Below are positions 1 through 14,241 of a stretch of DNA of 64,000 nt, piece by piece. The notes below the pieces were generated by a model. It was not told where the DNA came from. It saw nothing but the letters and a program-made list of their open reading frames with translations, and ran no database searches. Position 1 is the stretch's first letter. Each line of letters begins with the position of its first letter. The stretch is taken from contig CM076944.1 in the NCBI GenBank assembly GCA_039566865.1, forward strand, positions 20,606,501 to 20,670,500. The letters are read 5' to 3'. The stretch is from Aurelia coerulea. Lineage: Eukaryota > Cnidaria > Scyphozoa > Semaeostomeae > Ulmaridae. The position numbers and the translations under genes are program-made.

Positions 1-1941
1 TATGGCACTATATTAGTGCTGCAGCAACCATGTTTGGAAACATTACTATAGACATTAGTTCTTTTTTAGTCTTATTTTAGCTTTACTGCATCAACAAACA
101 TCGATTAATTAAATGTTTATTTTCTCAAAGAAAGCAAAAAATCAGCACAACTTTATTAGCTACAATTCATATTATAAAGAGTATTGCGTTCATCGTTCTT
201 TAGCACTTTAGTTCTGCCAGCTACTTCTTTTAAAGCACTATATTAGTGCTGCAGCAACCATTCTTGGAAACATTACTAAAGACATTAGTTCTTTCTTTAG
301 TCTTATTTTAGCTTTGCCGCATCAACAAACATCGATTAATTAAATGTTTATTTTCTCAAAGAAAACAAAATATAAACACAAAAATTGTGGATTACCGCAC
401 TTGATCAGCTTCAATTCATATTTTAAAGAGTATTGCGCTCATCGTTACTTAAAACTTTAGTTTTGCAAGCTACTTCTTTTATAGCACTATATTAGTGCTG
501 CAGCAACCATTCTTGGTAACATTACTATAGACATTAGTTCTTTCTTAAGTCTCATTTTAGCTTTACCGCATCAACAAACATCAATTAACTAAATGTTTAT
601 TTTCTCAAAAAAAACAAAATATACACACAAAAAGTGTGGAATACTGCACTTTATGATCTAAAATTCATATTTTAAAGACTATTGCGCTCATCGTTACTTA
701 AAACTTTAGTTTTGCAAGATACTTCTTTTATAGCACTATATTAGTGCTGCAGCGACCATTCTTGGAAACATTACTAAAGACATTAATTCTTTCTTTAGTG
801 TTATTTTAGCTTTGCCGCATTAACAAACATCGATTAATTAAATGTTTATTTTCTCAAAGAAAACAAAATATAAACAAAAAAAGTGTGAATTACCGAATTT
901 TTTTAGCTTCAATTCATATTTTAAAGAGTATTGGTCTCATCGTTACTTAAAACTTTAGTTTTGCAAGCTACTTCTTTTTTAGCACTATATTAGTGCTGCA
1001 GCAACCATTCTTGGAAACATTACTATAGACATTAGTTCTTTCTCTTGTCTTATTTTAGCTTTGGTTCTGCCAGCTACTTCTTTTATATCACTATATTAGT
1101 GCTGCAGCAACCATTCTTGAAAACATTACTATAGAAATTAGTTCTTCCTTAAGTCTTATTTTAGCTATACTGCATCAAAAAACATCGATTAGTTAAATAT
1201 TTATTTTCTCAAAGAAAACAAAATATAAACACAAAAAATGTGGATTACCGCACTTTATTAGCTACAATTCATATCATAAAGAGTATTGCGCTAATCGTTC
1301 TTTACAACTTTGGTTTTGCCAGCTACTTTTTTTATAGCACTATATTAGTGCTGCAGCAACCTTTCTAGGAAACATTACTATTGACATTAGTTCTTTCTTT
1401 AGTCTTATTTTAGCTTTACTGCATCAACAAACATCGATTAATTAAATGTTTATTTTCTAAAAGAAAACAAAACATAAACACAAAGGGTGTTAATTACCGC
1501 ACTTTATTAGCTACAATTCATATCATAAAGAGTATTGCGCTCATCGTTACTTCAAACTTTAGTTTTGCAATCTACTTCTTTTTTAGCACTATATAAGTGC
1601 TGCAGCAACCATTCTTGGAAACATTACTAATGGCATTAGTTCTTTCTTTAGTCTTATTTTAGCTTTGCCGCATCAACAAACATCGATTAATTAAATGTTT
1701 ATTTTCTCAAAGAAAATAAAATATAAACACAAAAATTGTGGATTAAAGCACTTGATTAGCTTCATTTCATATTTTAAAGAGTATTGCGCTCATCGTTACT
1801 TAAAACTTTAGTTTTGCAAACTACTTCTTTGTTAGCACTATATTAGTGCTGCAGCAACTATTCTTTGAAACATTACTATAGACATTAGTTCTTTCTTTCG
1901 TCTTATTTTAGCTTTGGTTCTGCCAGCTACTTCTTTTATAT

Positions 1942-3329
1942 CACTATATTAGTGCTGCAGCAACCATTCTTGGAAACATTACTATAGTCATTAGTTCTTT
2001 CTTTAGTCTTAATTTAGCTTTACTGCATCAACAAACATCGATTAATTAAATGTTTATTTTCTAAAAGAAAACAAAATGTAAACACAAAAATTGTTGATTA
2101 ACGCACTTTATTAGCTACAATTCATATTCTAAAGAGTATTGAGCTCATCGTTCTTTAAAACTTTAGTTCTGCCAGCTACTTCTTTTATAGCACTATATTA
2201 GTGCTGCAGCAACCATTCTTGGAAACATTACTAATGGCATTAGTTCTTTCTTTAGTCTTATTTTAGCTTTGCCGCATCAACAAACATCGATTAATTAAAT
2301 GTTTATTTTCTCAAAGAAAACAAAATATAAACACAAAAATTGTAAATTACCGCTATTGATTAGCTTCAATTAATATTTTATAAAGTATTGCGCTCATCGT
2401 TACTTAAAACTTTAGTTTTGCAAGCTACTTCTTTTATAGCACTATATTAGTGCTGCAGCAACCATTTTTGGAAAGATTACTATAGACATTAGTTCTTTCT
2501 TAAGTCTCATTTTAGCTTTACAGCATCAACAAACATCAATTAATTAAATGTTTATTTTCTCAAAGAAAACAAAATATAAACACAAAAAGTGTGGAATACC
2601 GCACTTTATTATCTAACATTCATATTATAAAGAGTATTGTGCTCATCGTTACTTAAAACTTTAGTTTGGCAAGCTACTTTTTTTTTAGCACTATATTAGT
2701 GCTGCAGCAACCATTCTTGGAAACATTACTAAAGACATTAATTCTTTCTTTAGTGTTATTTTAGCTCTGCCGCTTCAACAAACATCGATTAATTAAATGT
2801 TTATTTTCTCAAAGAAAACAAAATATAAACACAAAAAGTGTGGACTATCGTACTTTATTAGCTACAATTCATATTATAAAGAGTATTGCACTGATCGTTC
2901 TTTACAACTTTGGTTCTGCCAGCTACTTCTTTTATAAAAGATACTTCTTTTATAGCACTATATTAGTGCTGCAGCCACCATTCTTGGAAACATTACTATA
3001 GACATTAGTTCTTTCTTAAGTCTCATTTTAGCTTTACAGCATCAACAAACATCAATTAATTAAATGTTTATTTTCTCAAAGAAAACAAAATATAAACACA
3101 AAAAGTGTGGAATACCGCACTTTAATATCTAAAATTCATATTATAAAGAGTATTGCGCTCATCGTTACTTAAAACTTTAGTTTTGCAAGCTACTTCTTTT
3201 TTAGCACTATACTAGTGCTGCAGCAACCATTCTTGGAAACATTACTAAAGACATTAATTCTTTCTTTAGTGTTATTTTAGCTTTGCCGCTTCAACAAACA
3301 TCGATTAATTAAATGTTTATTTTCTCAAA
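1942..3329. repeat. 1761-bp-offset satellite duplication, copy 1
   Basis: About 1.39 kb repeated at an offset of 1761 bp. Diagnostic shared variants are ACTATAGTCATTAG (1981 and 3742), GTCTTAATTTAG, and the TATAAAAGATACTTC insertion variant near 2934 and 4695. The match ends near 3329, where one side reads CTCAAAAAAAACAAAATATACAC and the other reads CTCAAAGAAAACAAAATATAAAC. Confidence 0.8.
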
Positions 3330-3702
3330 AAAAACAAAATATACACACAAAAAGTGTGGAATACTGCACTTTATGATCTAAAATTCATATTTTAAAGACT
3401 ATTGCGCTCATCGTTACTTAAAACTTTAGTTTTGCAAGATACTTCTTTTATAGCACTATATTAGTGCTGCAGCGACCATTCTTGGAAACATTACTAAAGA
3501 CATTAATTCTTTCTTTAGTGTTATTTTAGCTTTGCTGCATTAACAAACATCGATTAATTAAATGTTTATTTTCTCAAAGAAAACAAAATATAAACAAAAA
3601 AAGTGTGAATTACCGAATTTTTTTAGCTTCAATTCATATTTTAAAGAGTATTGGTCTCATCGTTACTTAAAACTTTAGTTTTGCAAGCTACTTCTTTTTT
3701 AG

Positions 3703-5090
3703 CACTATATTAGTGCTGCAGCAACCATTCTTGGAAACATTACTATAGTCATTAGTTCTTTCTTTAGTCTTAATTTAGCTTTACTGCATCAACAAACATC
3801 GATTAATTAAATGTTTATTTTCTAAAAGAAAACAAAATGTAAACACAAAAATTGTTGATTAACGCACTTTATTAGCTACAATTCATATTCTAAAGAGTAT
3901 TGAGCTCATCGTTCTTTAAAACTTTAGTTCTGCCAGCTACTTCTTTTATAGCACTATATTAGTGCTGCAGCAACCATTCTTGGAAACATTACTAATGGCA
4001 TTAGTTCTTTCTTTAGTCTTATTTTAGCTTTGCCGCATCAACAAACATCGATTAATTAAATGTTTATTTTCTCAAAGAAAACAAAATATAAACACAAAAA
4101 TTGTAAATTACCGCTATTGATTAGCTTCAATTAATATTTTATAAAGTATTGCGCTCATCGTTACTTAAAACTTTAGTTTTGCAAGCTACTTCTTTTATAG
4201 CACTATATTAGTGCTGCAGCAACCATTTTTGGAAACATTACTATAGACATTAGTTCTTTCTTAAGTCTCATTTTAGCTTTACAGCATCAACAAACATCAA
4301 TTAATTAAATGTTTATTTTCTCAAAGAAAACAAAATATAAACACAAAAAGTGTGGAATACCGCACTTTATTATCTAACATTCATATTATAAAGAGTATTG
4401 TGCTCATCGTTACTTAAAACTTTAGTTTGGCAAGCTACTTTTTTTTTAGCACTATATTAGTGCTGCAGCAACCATTCTTGGAAACATTACTAAAGACATT
4501 AATTCTTTCTTTAGTGTTATTTTAGCTCTGCCGCTTCAACAAACATCGATTAATTAAATGTTTATTTTCTCAAAGAAAACAAAATATAAACACAAAAAGT
4601 GTGGACTATCGTACTTTATTAGCTACAATTCATATTATAAAGAGTATTGCACTGATCGTTCTTTACAACTTTGGTTCTGCCAGCTACTTCTTTTATAAAA
4701 GATACTTCTTTTATAGCACTATATTAGTGCTGCAGCCACCATTCTTGGAAACATTACTATAGACATTAGTTCTTTCTTAAGTCTCATTTTAGCTTTACAG
4801 CATCAACAAACATCAATTAATTAAATGTTTATTTTCTCAAAGAAAACAAAATATAAACACAAAAAGTGTGGAATACCGCACTTTAATATCTAAAATTCAT
4901 ATTATAAAGAGTATTGCGCTCATCGTTACTTAAAACTTTAGTTTTGCAAGCTACTTCTTTTTTAGCACTATACTAGTGCTGCAGCAACCATTCTTGGAAA
5001 CATTACTAAAGACATTAATTCTTTCTTTAGTGTTATTTTAGCTTTGCCGCTTCAACAAACATCGATTAATTAAATGTTTATTTTCTCAAA
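3703..5090. repeat. 1761-bp-offset satellite duplication, copy 2
   Basis: Partner of 1942-3329. One visible difference is GGAAACATTAC near 4231 against GGAAAGATTAC near 2470. The two copies are separated by about 370 bp of other monomer variants. Confidence 0.8.
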
Positions 5091-5189
5091 GAAAACAAAA
5101 TATAAACACAAAAAGTGTGGAATACCGCACTTTATTAGCTACAATTCATATTTTAAAGAGTATTGGTCTCATCGTTACTTAAAACTTTA

Positions 5190-8100
5190 GTTCTGCCAGC
5201 TACTTCTTTTATAAAAGATACTTCTTTTATAGCACTATATTAGTACTGCAAAAACCTTTCTAGGAAACATTACTATAGACATTAGTTCTTTCTTTAGTCT
5301 TATTTTAGCTTTACTGCATCAACAAACATCGAATAATTGAATGTTTATTTTCTAAAAGAAAACAATATATAAACACAAAAATTGTGGATTACCGCACTTT
5401 ATTAGCTACAATTCATATTATAAGGAGTATTCCGCTCATCGTTCTTTACAACTTTGGTTCTGCCAGCTTCTTCTTTTATAGCACTATATTAGTGCTGCAG
5501 CAACCTTTCTAGGAAACATTACTATAGACATTAGTTTTTTCTTTAGTCTTATTTTAGCTTTACTGCATCAACAATTATCGATTAATTAAATGTTTATTTT
5601 CTAAAAGAAAACAAAATATGAATACAAAAAGTGTATATTAACGCACTTTATTAGCTAGAATTCATATCATAAAGAGTATTGCGCTCATCGTTCTTTAAAA
5701 CTATAGTTCTGCCAGCTACTTCTTTTATAGCACTATATTAGGGCTGTAGCAACCATTCTTGGAAACATTACTATAGACATTAGTTCTTTCTCAAGTCTCA
5801 TTTTAGCTTTACCGCATCAACAAACATCAATTAATTAAATGTTTATTTTCTCAAAGAAAACAAAATATAAACACAAAAAGTGTGGAATACCGCACTTTAT
5901 TAGCTACAATTCATTCTATAAAGAGTATTGCGCTCATCGTTACTTGATACTTTAGTTTTGCAAGATACTTCTTTTATAACACTATATTAGTGCTGCAGCG
6001 ACCATTCTTGGAAACATTACTAAAGACATTAATTCTTTCTTTAGTGTTATTTTAGCTTTGCCGCATTAACAAACATCGATTAATTAAATGTTTATTTCCT
6101 CAAAGAAAACAAAATATAAACAAAAAAAGTGTGAATTACCGCACTTTATTTGCTTCAATTCATATTTTAAAGAGTATTGGTCTCATCGTTACTTAAAACT
6201 TTAGTTTTGCAAGCTACTTCTTTTATAAAAGATACTTCTTTTATAGCACTATATTAGTACTGCAAAAACCTTTCTAGGAAACATTACTATAGACATTAGT
6301 TCTTTCTTTAGTCTTATTTTAGCTATACTGCATCAAAAAACATCGATTAATTAAATATTTATTTTCTCAAAGAAAACAAAATATAAACACAAAAAATGTG
6401 GATTGCCGCACTTTATTAGCTACAATTCATATCATAAAGAGTATTGCGCTCATCGTTCTTTACAACTTTGGTTCTGCCAGCTACTTTTTTTATAGCACTA
6501 TATTAGTGCTGCAGCAACCTCTCTAGGAAACATTACTAATGGCATTAGTTCTTTCTTTAGTCTTATTTTAGCTTTACTGCATCAACAAACATCGATTAAT
6601 TAAATGTTTATTTTCTAAAAGAAAACAAAACATAAACACAAAAAGTGTTAATTACCGCACTTTATTAGCTACAATTCATATCATAAAGAGTATTGCGCTC
6701 ATCGTTACTTAAAACTTTAGTTTTGCAAACTACTTCTTTTTTAGCACTATATTAGTGCTGCAGCAACCATTCTTGGAAACATTACTAAAGACATTAATTC
6801 TTCCTTTAGTAATATTTTAGCATTGCCGCTTCAACAAACATCGATTAACTAAATGTTTATTTTCTCAAAGAAAACAAAATATAAACACAAAAAGTGTGGA
6901 ATACCGCACTTTATTATCTAAAATTCATATTATAAAGAGTATTGCGCTCATCGTTACTTAAAACTTAAGTTTTGCAAGCTACTTCTTTTTTAGCACTATA
7001 TTAGTGCTGCAGCAACCATTCTTGGAAACATTACTAATGGCATTAGTTCTTTCTTTAGTCTTATTTTAGCTTTGCCGCATCAACAAACATCGATTAATTA
7101 AATGTTTATTTTCTCAAAGAAAATAAAATATAAACACAAAAATTGTGGATTAAAGCACTTGATTAGCTTCAATTCATATTTTAAAGAGTATTGGGCTCAT
7201 CGTTACTTAAAACTTTAGTTTTGCAAGCTACTTCTTTTTTAGCACTATATTAGTGCTGCAGCAACCATTCTTTGAAACATTACTATAGACATTAGTTCTT
7301 TCTTTAGTCTTATTTTAGCTTTGGTTCTGCCAGCTACTTCTTTTATATCACTATATTAGTGCTGCAGCAACCATTCTTGGAAACATTACTAATGGCATTA
7401 GTTCTTTCTTTAGTCTTATTTTAGCTTTGCCGCATCAACAAACATCGATCAATTACATGTTTATTTTCTCAAAGAAAGCAAAATATAAACACAAAAATTG
7501 TAAATTACCGCTATTGATTAGCTTCAATTAATATTTTATAGAGTATTGCGCTCATCGTTACTTAAAACTTTAGTTCTGCCAGCTACTTCTTTTATATCAC
7601 TATATTAGTGCTGCAGCAACCATTTTTGGAAACATTACTATAGACATTAGTTCTTTCTTAAGTCTCATTTTAGCTTTACAGCATCAACAAACATCAATTA
7701 ATTAAATGTTTATTTTCTCAAAGAAAACAAAATATAAACACAAAAAGTGTGGAATACCGCACTTTATTATCTAAAATTCATATTATAAAGAGTATTGCAC
7801 TCATCGTTACTTAAAACTTAAGTTTTGCAAGCTACGTCTTTTTTAGCACTATATTAGTGCTGCAGCAACCATTCTTGGAAACATTACTAAAGACATTAAT
7901 TCTTCCTTTAGTAATATTTTAGCATTGCCGCTTCAACAAACATCGATTAACTAAATGTTTATTTTCTCAAAGAAAACAAAATATAAACACAAAAATTGTA
8001 AATTACCGCTATTGATTAGCTTCAATTAATATTTTATAGAGTATTGCGCTCATCGTTACTTAAAACTTTAGTTTTGCAAGCTACATTTTTTATAGCACTA

Positions 8101-8880
8101 TATTAGTGCTGCAGCAACCATTTTTGGAAACATTACTAATGGCATTAGTTCTTTCTTTAGTCTTATTTTAGCTTTGCCGCATCAACAAACATCGATCAAT
8201 TAAATGTTTATTTTCTCAAAGAAAACAAAATATAAACACAAAAATTGTAAATTACCGCTATTGATTAGCTTCAATTAATATTTTATAGAGTATTGCGCTC
8301 ATCGTTACTTAAAACATTAGTTTTGCAAGCTACTTCTTTTATAGCACTATATTAGTGCTGCAGCAACCATTCTTGGAAACATTACTAAAGACATTAATTC
8401 TTCCTTTAGTAATATTTTAGCATTGCCGCTTCAACAAACATCGATTAACTAAATGTTTATTTTCTCAAAGAAAACAAAATATAAACACAAAAAGTGTGGA
8501 ATACCGCACTTTATTATCTAAAATTCATATTATAAAGAGTATTGCGCTCATCGTTACTTAAAACTTAAGTTTTGCAAGCTACTTCTTTTTTAGCACTATA
8601 TTAGTGCTGCAGCAACCATTCTTGGAAACATTACTAATGGCATTAGTTCTTTCTTTAGTCTTATTTTAGCTTTGCCGCATCAACAAACATCGATTAATTA
8701 AATGTTTATTTTCTCAAAGGAAATAAAATATAAACACAAAAATTATGGATTAAAGCACTTGATTAGCTTCAATTCATATTTTAAAGAGTATTGCGCTCAT
8801 CGTTACTTAAAACTTTAGTTTTGCAAGCTACTTCTTTTTTAGCACTATATTAGTGCTGCAGCAACCATTCTTTGAAACAT
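5190..8880. repeat. Older or rearranged relative of the start of the 14-kb unit
   Basis: The stretch 5190-6224 matches 9440-10475 at an offset of 4250-4251 bp, with a one-base T/A-run indel near 9856. About 6310-8880 matches about 10650-13219 at an offset of 4339 bp. The change of offset marks a small rearrangement at 6225-6310, where the TATAAAAGATACTTC / TTAGTACTGC variant replaces the short-monomer junction found near 10558. The start of the 14.19-kb unit therefore has a third, rearranged copy immediately upstream. Confidence 0.75.
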
Positions 8881-11800
8881 TACTATAGACATTAGTTCTT
8901 TCTCTTGTCTTATTTTAGCTTTGGTTCGTCCAGCTACTTCTTTTATAAAAGATACTACTTTTATAGCACTATATTAGTGCTGCAGCCACCATTCTTGGAA
9001 ACATTACTATAGACATTAGTTCTTTCTTAAGTCTCATTTTAGCTTTACAGCATCAACAAACATCAATTAATTAAATGTTTATTTTCTCAAAGAAAACAAA
9101 ATATAAACACAAAAAGTGTGGAATACCGCACTTTAATATCTAAAATTCATATTATAAAGAGTATTGCGCTCATCGTTACTTAAAACTTTAGTTTTGCAAG
9201 CTACTTCTTTTTTAGCACTATACTAGTGCTGCAGCAACCATTCTTGGAAACATTACTAAAGACATTAATTCTTTCTTTAGTGTTATTTTAGCTTTGCCGC
9301 TTCAACAAACATCGATTAATTAAATGTTTATTTTCTCAAAGAAAACAAAATATAAACACAAAAAGTGTGGACTATCGTACTTTATTAGCTACAATTCATA
9401 TTATAAAGAGTATTGCACTGATCATTCTTTACAACTTTGGTTCTGCCAGCTACTTCTTTTATAAAAGATACTTCTTTTATAGCACTATATTAGTACTGCA
9501 AAAACCTTTCTAGGAAACATTACTATAGACATTAGTTCTTTCTTTAGTCTTATTTTAGCTTTACTGCATCAACAAACATCGAATAATTGAATGTTTATTT
9601 TCTAAAAGAAAACAATATATAAACACAAAAATTGTGGATTACCGCACTTTATTAGCTACAATTCATATTATAAGGAGTATTCCGCTCATCGTTCATTACA
9701 ACTTTGGTTCTGCCAGCTTCTTCTTTTATAGCACTATATTAGTGCTGCAGCAACCTTTCTAGGAAACATTACTATAGACATTAGTTTTTTCTTTAGTCTT
9801 ATTTTAGCTTTACTGCATCAACAATTATCGATTAATTAAATGTTTATTTTCTAAAAAGAAAACAAAATATGAATACAAAAAGTGTATATTAACGCACTTT
9901 ATTAGCTAGAATTCATATCATAAAGAGTATTGCGCTCATCGTTCTTTAAAACTTTAGTTCTGCCAGCTACTTCTTTTATAGCACTATATTAGGGCTGTAG
10001 CAACCATTCTTGGAAACATTACTATAGACATTAGTTCTTTCTCAAGTCTCATTTTAGCTTTACCGCATCAACAAACATCAATTAATTAAATGTTTTTTTT
10101 CTCAAAGAAAACAAAATATAAACACAAAAAGTGTGGAATACCGCACTTTATTAGCTACAATTCATTCTATAAAGAGTATTGCGCTCATCGTTACTTGATA
10201 CTTTAGTTTTGCAAGATACTTCTTTTATAACACTATATTAGTGCTGCAGCGACCATTCTTGGAAACATTACTAAAGACATTAATTCTTTCTTTAGTGTTA
10301 TTTTAGCTTTGCCGCATTAACAAACATCGATTAATTAAATGTTTATTTCCTCAAAGAAAACAAAATATAAACAAAAAAAGTGTGAATTACCGCACTTTAT
10401 TTGCTTCAATTCATATTTTAAAGAGTATTGGTCTCATCGTTACTTAAAACTTTAGTTTTGCAAGCTACTTCTTTTTTAGCACTATATTAGTGCTGCAGCA
10501 ACCATTCTTGGAAACATTACTATAGACATTAGTTCTTTCTTTAGTCTTATTTTAGCTTTTGTTCTGCCAGCTACTTCTTTTATATCACTATATTAGTGCT
10601 GCAGCAACCATTCTTGAAAACATTACTATAGAAATTAGTTTTTTCTTTAGTCTTATTTTAGCTATACTGCATCAAAAAACATCGATTAATTAAATATTTA
10701 TTTTCTCAAAGAAAACAAAATATAAACACAAAAAATGTGGATTACCGCACTTTATTAGCTACAATTCATATCATAAAGAGTATTGCGCTCATCGTTCTTT
10801 ACAACTTTGGTTCTGCCAGCTACTTTTTTTATAGCACTATATTAGTGCTGCAGCAACCTCTCTAGGAAACATTACTAATGGCATTAGTTCTTTCTTTAGT
10901 CTTATTTTAACTTTACTGCATCAACAAACATCGATTAATTAAATGTTTATTTTCTAAAAGAAAACAAAACATAAACACAAAAAGTGTTAATTACCGCACT
11001 TTATTAGCTACAATTCATATCATAAAGAGTATTGCGCTCATCGTTACTTAAAACTTTAGTTTTGCAAGCTACTTCTTTTTTAGCACTATATTAGTGCTGC
11101 AGCAACCATTCTTGGAAACATTACTAAAGACATTAATTCTTCCTTTAGTAATATTTTAGCATTGCCGCTTCAACAAACATCGATTAACTAAATGTTTATT
11201 TTCTCAAAGAAAACAAAATATAAACACAAAAAGTGTGGAATACCGCACTTTATTATCTAAAATTCATATTATAAAGAGTATTGCGCTCATCGTTACTTAA
11301 AACTTAAGTTTTGCAAGCTACTTCTTTTTTAGCACTATATTAGTGCTGCAGCAACCATTCTTGGAAACATTACTAATGGCATTAGTTCTTTCTTTAGTCT
11401 TATTTTAGCTTTGCCGCATCAACAAACATCGATTAATTAAATGTTTATTTTCTCAAAGAAAATAAAATATAAACACAAAAATTGTGGATTAAAGCACTTG
11501 ATTAGCTTCAATTCATATTTTAAAGAGTATTGGGCTCATCGTTACTTAAAACTTTAGTTTTGCAAGCTACTTCTTTTTTAGCACTATATTAGTGCTGCAG
11601 CAACCATTCTTTGAAACATTACTATAGACATTAGTTCTTTCTTTAGTCTTATTTTAGCTTTGGTTCTGCCAGCTACTTCTTTTATATCACTATATTAGTG
11701 CTGCAGCAACCATTCTTGGAAACATTACTAATGGCATTAGTTCTTTCTTTAGTCTTATTTTAGCTTTGCCGCATCAACAAACATCGATCAATTAAATGTT

Positions 11801-14241
11801 TATTTTCTCAAAGAAAGCAAAATATAAACACAAAAATTGTAAATTACCGCTATTGATTAGCTTCAATTAATATTTCATAGAGTATTGCACTCATCGTTAC
11901 TTAAAACTTTAGTTCTGCCAGCTACTTCTTTTATATCACTATATTAGTGCTGCAGCAACCATTTTTGGAAACATTACTATAGACATTAGTTCTTTCTTAA
12001 GTCTCATTTTAGCTTTACAGCATCAACAAACATCAATTAATTAAATGTTTATTTTCTCAAAGAAAACAAAATATAAACACAAAAAGTGTGGAATACCGCA
12101 CTTTATTATCTAAAATTCATATTATAAAGAGTATTGCGCTCATCGTTACTTAAAACTTAAGTTTTGCAAGCTACGTCTTTTTTAGCACTATATTAGTGCT
12201 GCAGCAACCATTCTTGGAAACATTACTAAAGACATTAATTCTTCCTTTAGTAATATTTTAGCATTGCCGCTTCAACAAACATCGATTAACTAAATGTTTA
12301 TTTTCTCAAAGAAAACAAAATATAAACACAAAAATTGTAAATTACCGCTATTGATTAGCTTCAATTAATATTTTATAGAGAATTGCGCTCATCGTTACTT
12401 AAAACTTTAGTTTTGCAAGCTACTTTTTTTATAGCACTATATTAGTGCTGCAGCAACCATTTTTGGAAACATTACTAATGGCATTAGTTCTTTCTTTAGT
12501 CTTATTTTAGCTTTGCCGCATCAACAAACATCGATCAATTAAATGTTTATTTTCTCAAAGAAAACAAAATATAAACACAAAAATTGTAAATTACCGCTAT
12601 TGATTAGCTTCAATTAATATTTTATAGAGTATTGCGCTCATCGTTACTTAAAACATTAGTTTTGCAAGCTACTTCTTTTATAGCACTATATTAGTGATGC
12701 AGCAACCATTCTTGGAAACATTACTAAAGACATTAATTCTTCCTTTAAAAATATTTTAGCATTGCCGCTTCAACAAACATCGATTAACTAAATGTTTATT
12801 TTCTCAAAGAAAACAAAATATAAACACAAAAAGTGTGGAATACCGCACTTTATTATCTAAAATTCATATTATAAAGAGTATTGCGCTCATCGTTACTTAA
12901 AACTTAAGTTTTGCAAGCTACTTCTTTTTTAGCACTATATTAGTGCTGCAGCAACCATTCTTGGAAACATTACTAATGGCATTAGTTCTTTCTTTAGTCT
13001 TATTTTAGCTTTGCTGCATCAACAAACATCGATTAATTAAATGTTTATTTTCTCAAAGGAAATAAAATATAAACACAAAAATTGTGGATTAAAGCACTTG
13101 ATTAGCTTCAATTCATATTTTAAAGAGTATTGCGCTCATCGTTACTTAAAACTTTAGTTTTGCAAGCTACTTCTTTTTTAGCACTATATTAGTGCTGCAG
13201 CAACCATTCTTGAAAACATTACTATAGAAATTAGTTCTTTCTTAAGTCTTATTTTAGCTATACTGCATCAAAAAACATCGATTAATTAAATATTTATTTT
13301 CTCAAAGAAAACAAAATATAAACACAAAAAATGTGGATTACCGCACTTTATTAGCTACAATTCATATCATAAAGAGTATTGCGCTCATCGTTCTTTACAA
13401 CTTTGGTTCTGCCAGCTACTTTTTTTATAGCACTATATTAGTGCTGCAGCAACCTCTCTAGGAAACATTACTAATGGCATTAGTTCTTTCTTTAGTCTTA
13501 TTTTAGCTTTACTGCATCAACAAACATCGATTAATTAAATGTTTATTTTCTAAAAGAAAACAAAACATAAACACAAAAAGTGTTAATTACCGCACTTTAT
13601 TAGCTACAATTCATATCATAAAGAGTATTGCGCTCATCGTTACTTAAAACTTTAGTTTTGCAAGCTACTTCTTTTTTAGCACTATATTAGTGCTGCAGCA
13701 ACCATTCTTGGAAACATTACTAAAGACATTAATTCTTCCTTTAGTAATATTTTAGCATTGCCGCTTCAACAAACATCGATTAACTAAATGTTTATTTTCT
13801 CAAAGAAAACAAAATATAAACACAAAAATTGTAAATTACCGCTATTGATTAGCTTCAATTAATATTTTATAGAGTTTTGCGCTCATCGTTACTTAAAACT
13901 TTAGTTTTGCAAGCTACTTTTTTTATAGCACTATATTAGTGCTGCAGCAACCATTTTTGGAAACATTACTAATGGCATTAGTTCTTTCTTTAGTCTTATT
14001 TTAGCTTTGCCGCATCAACAAACATCGATCAATTAAATGTTTATTTTCTCAAAGAAAACAAAATATAAACACAAAAATTGTAAATTACCGCTATTGATTA
14101 GCTTCAATTAATATTTTATAGAGTATTGCGCTCATCGTTACTTAAAACTTAAGTTTTGCAAGCTACTTCTTTTTTAGCACTATATTAGTGCTGCAGCAAC
14201 CATTCTTGGAAACATTACTAATGGCATTAGTTCTTTCTTTA

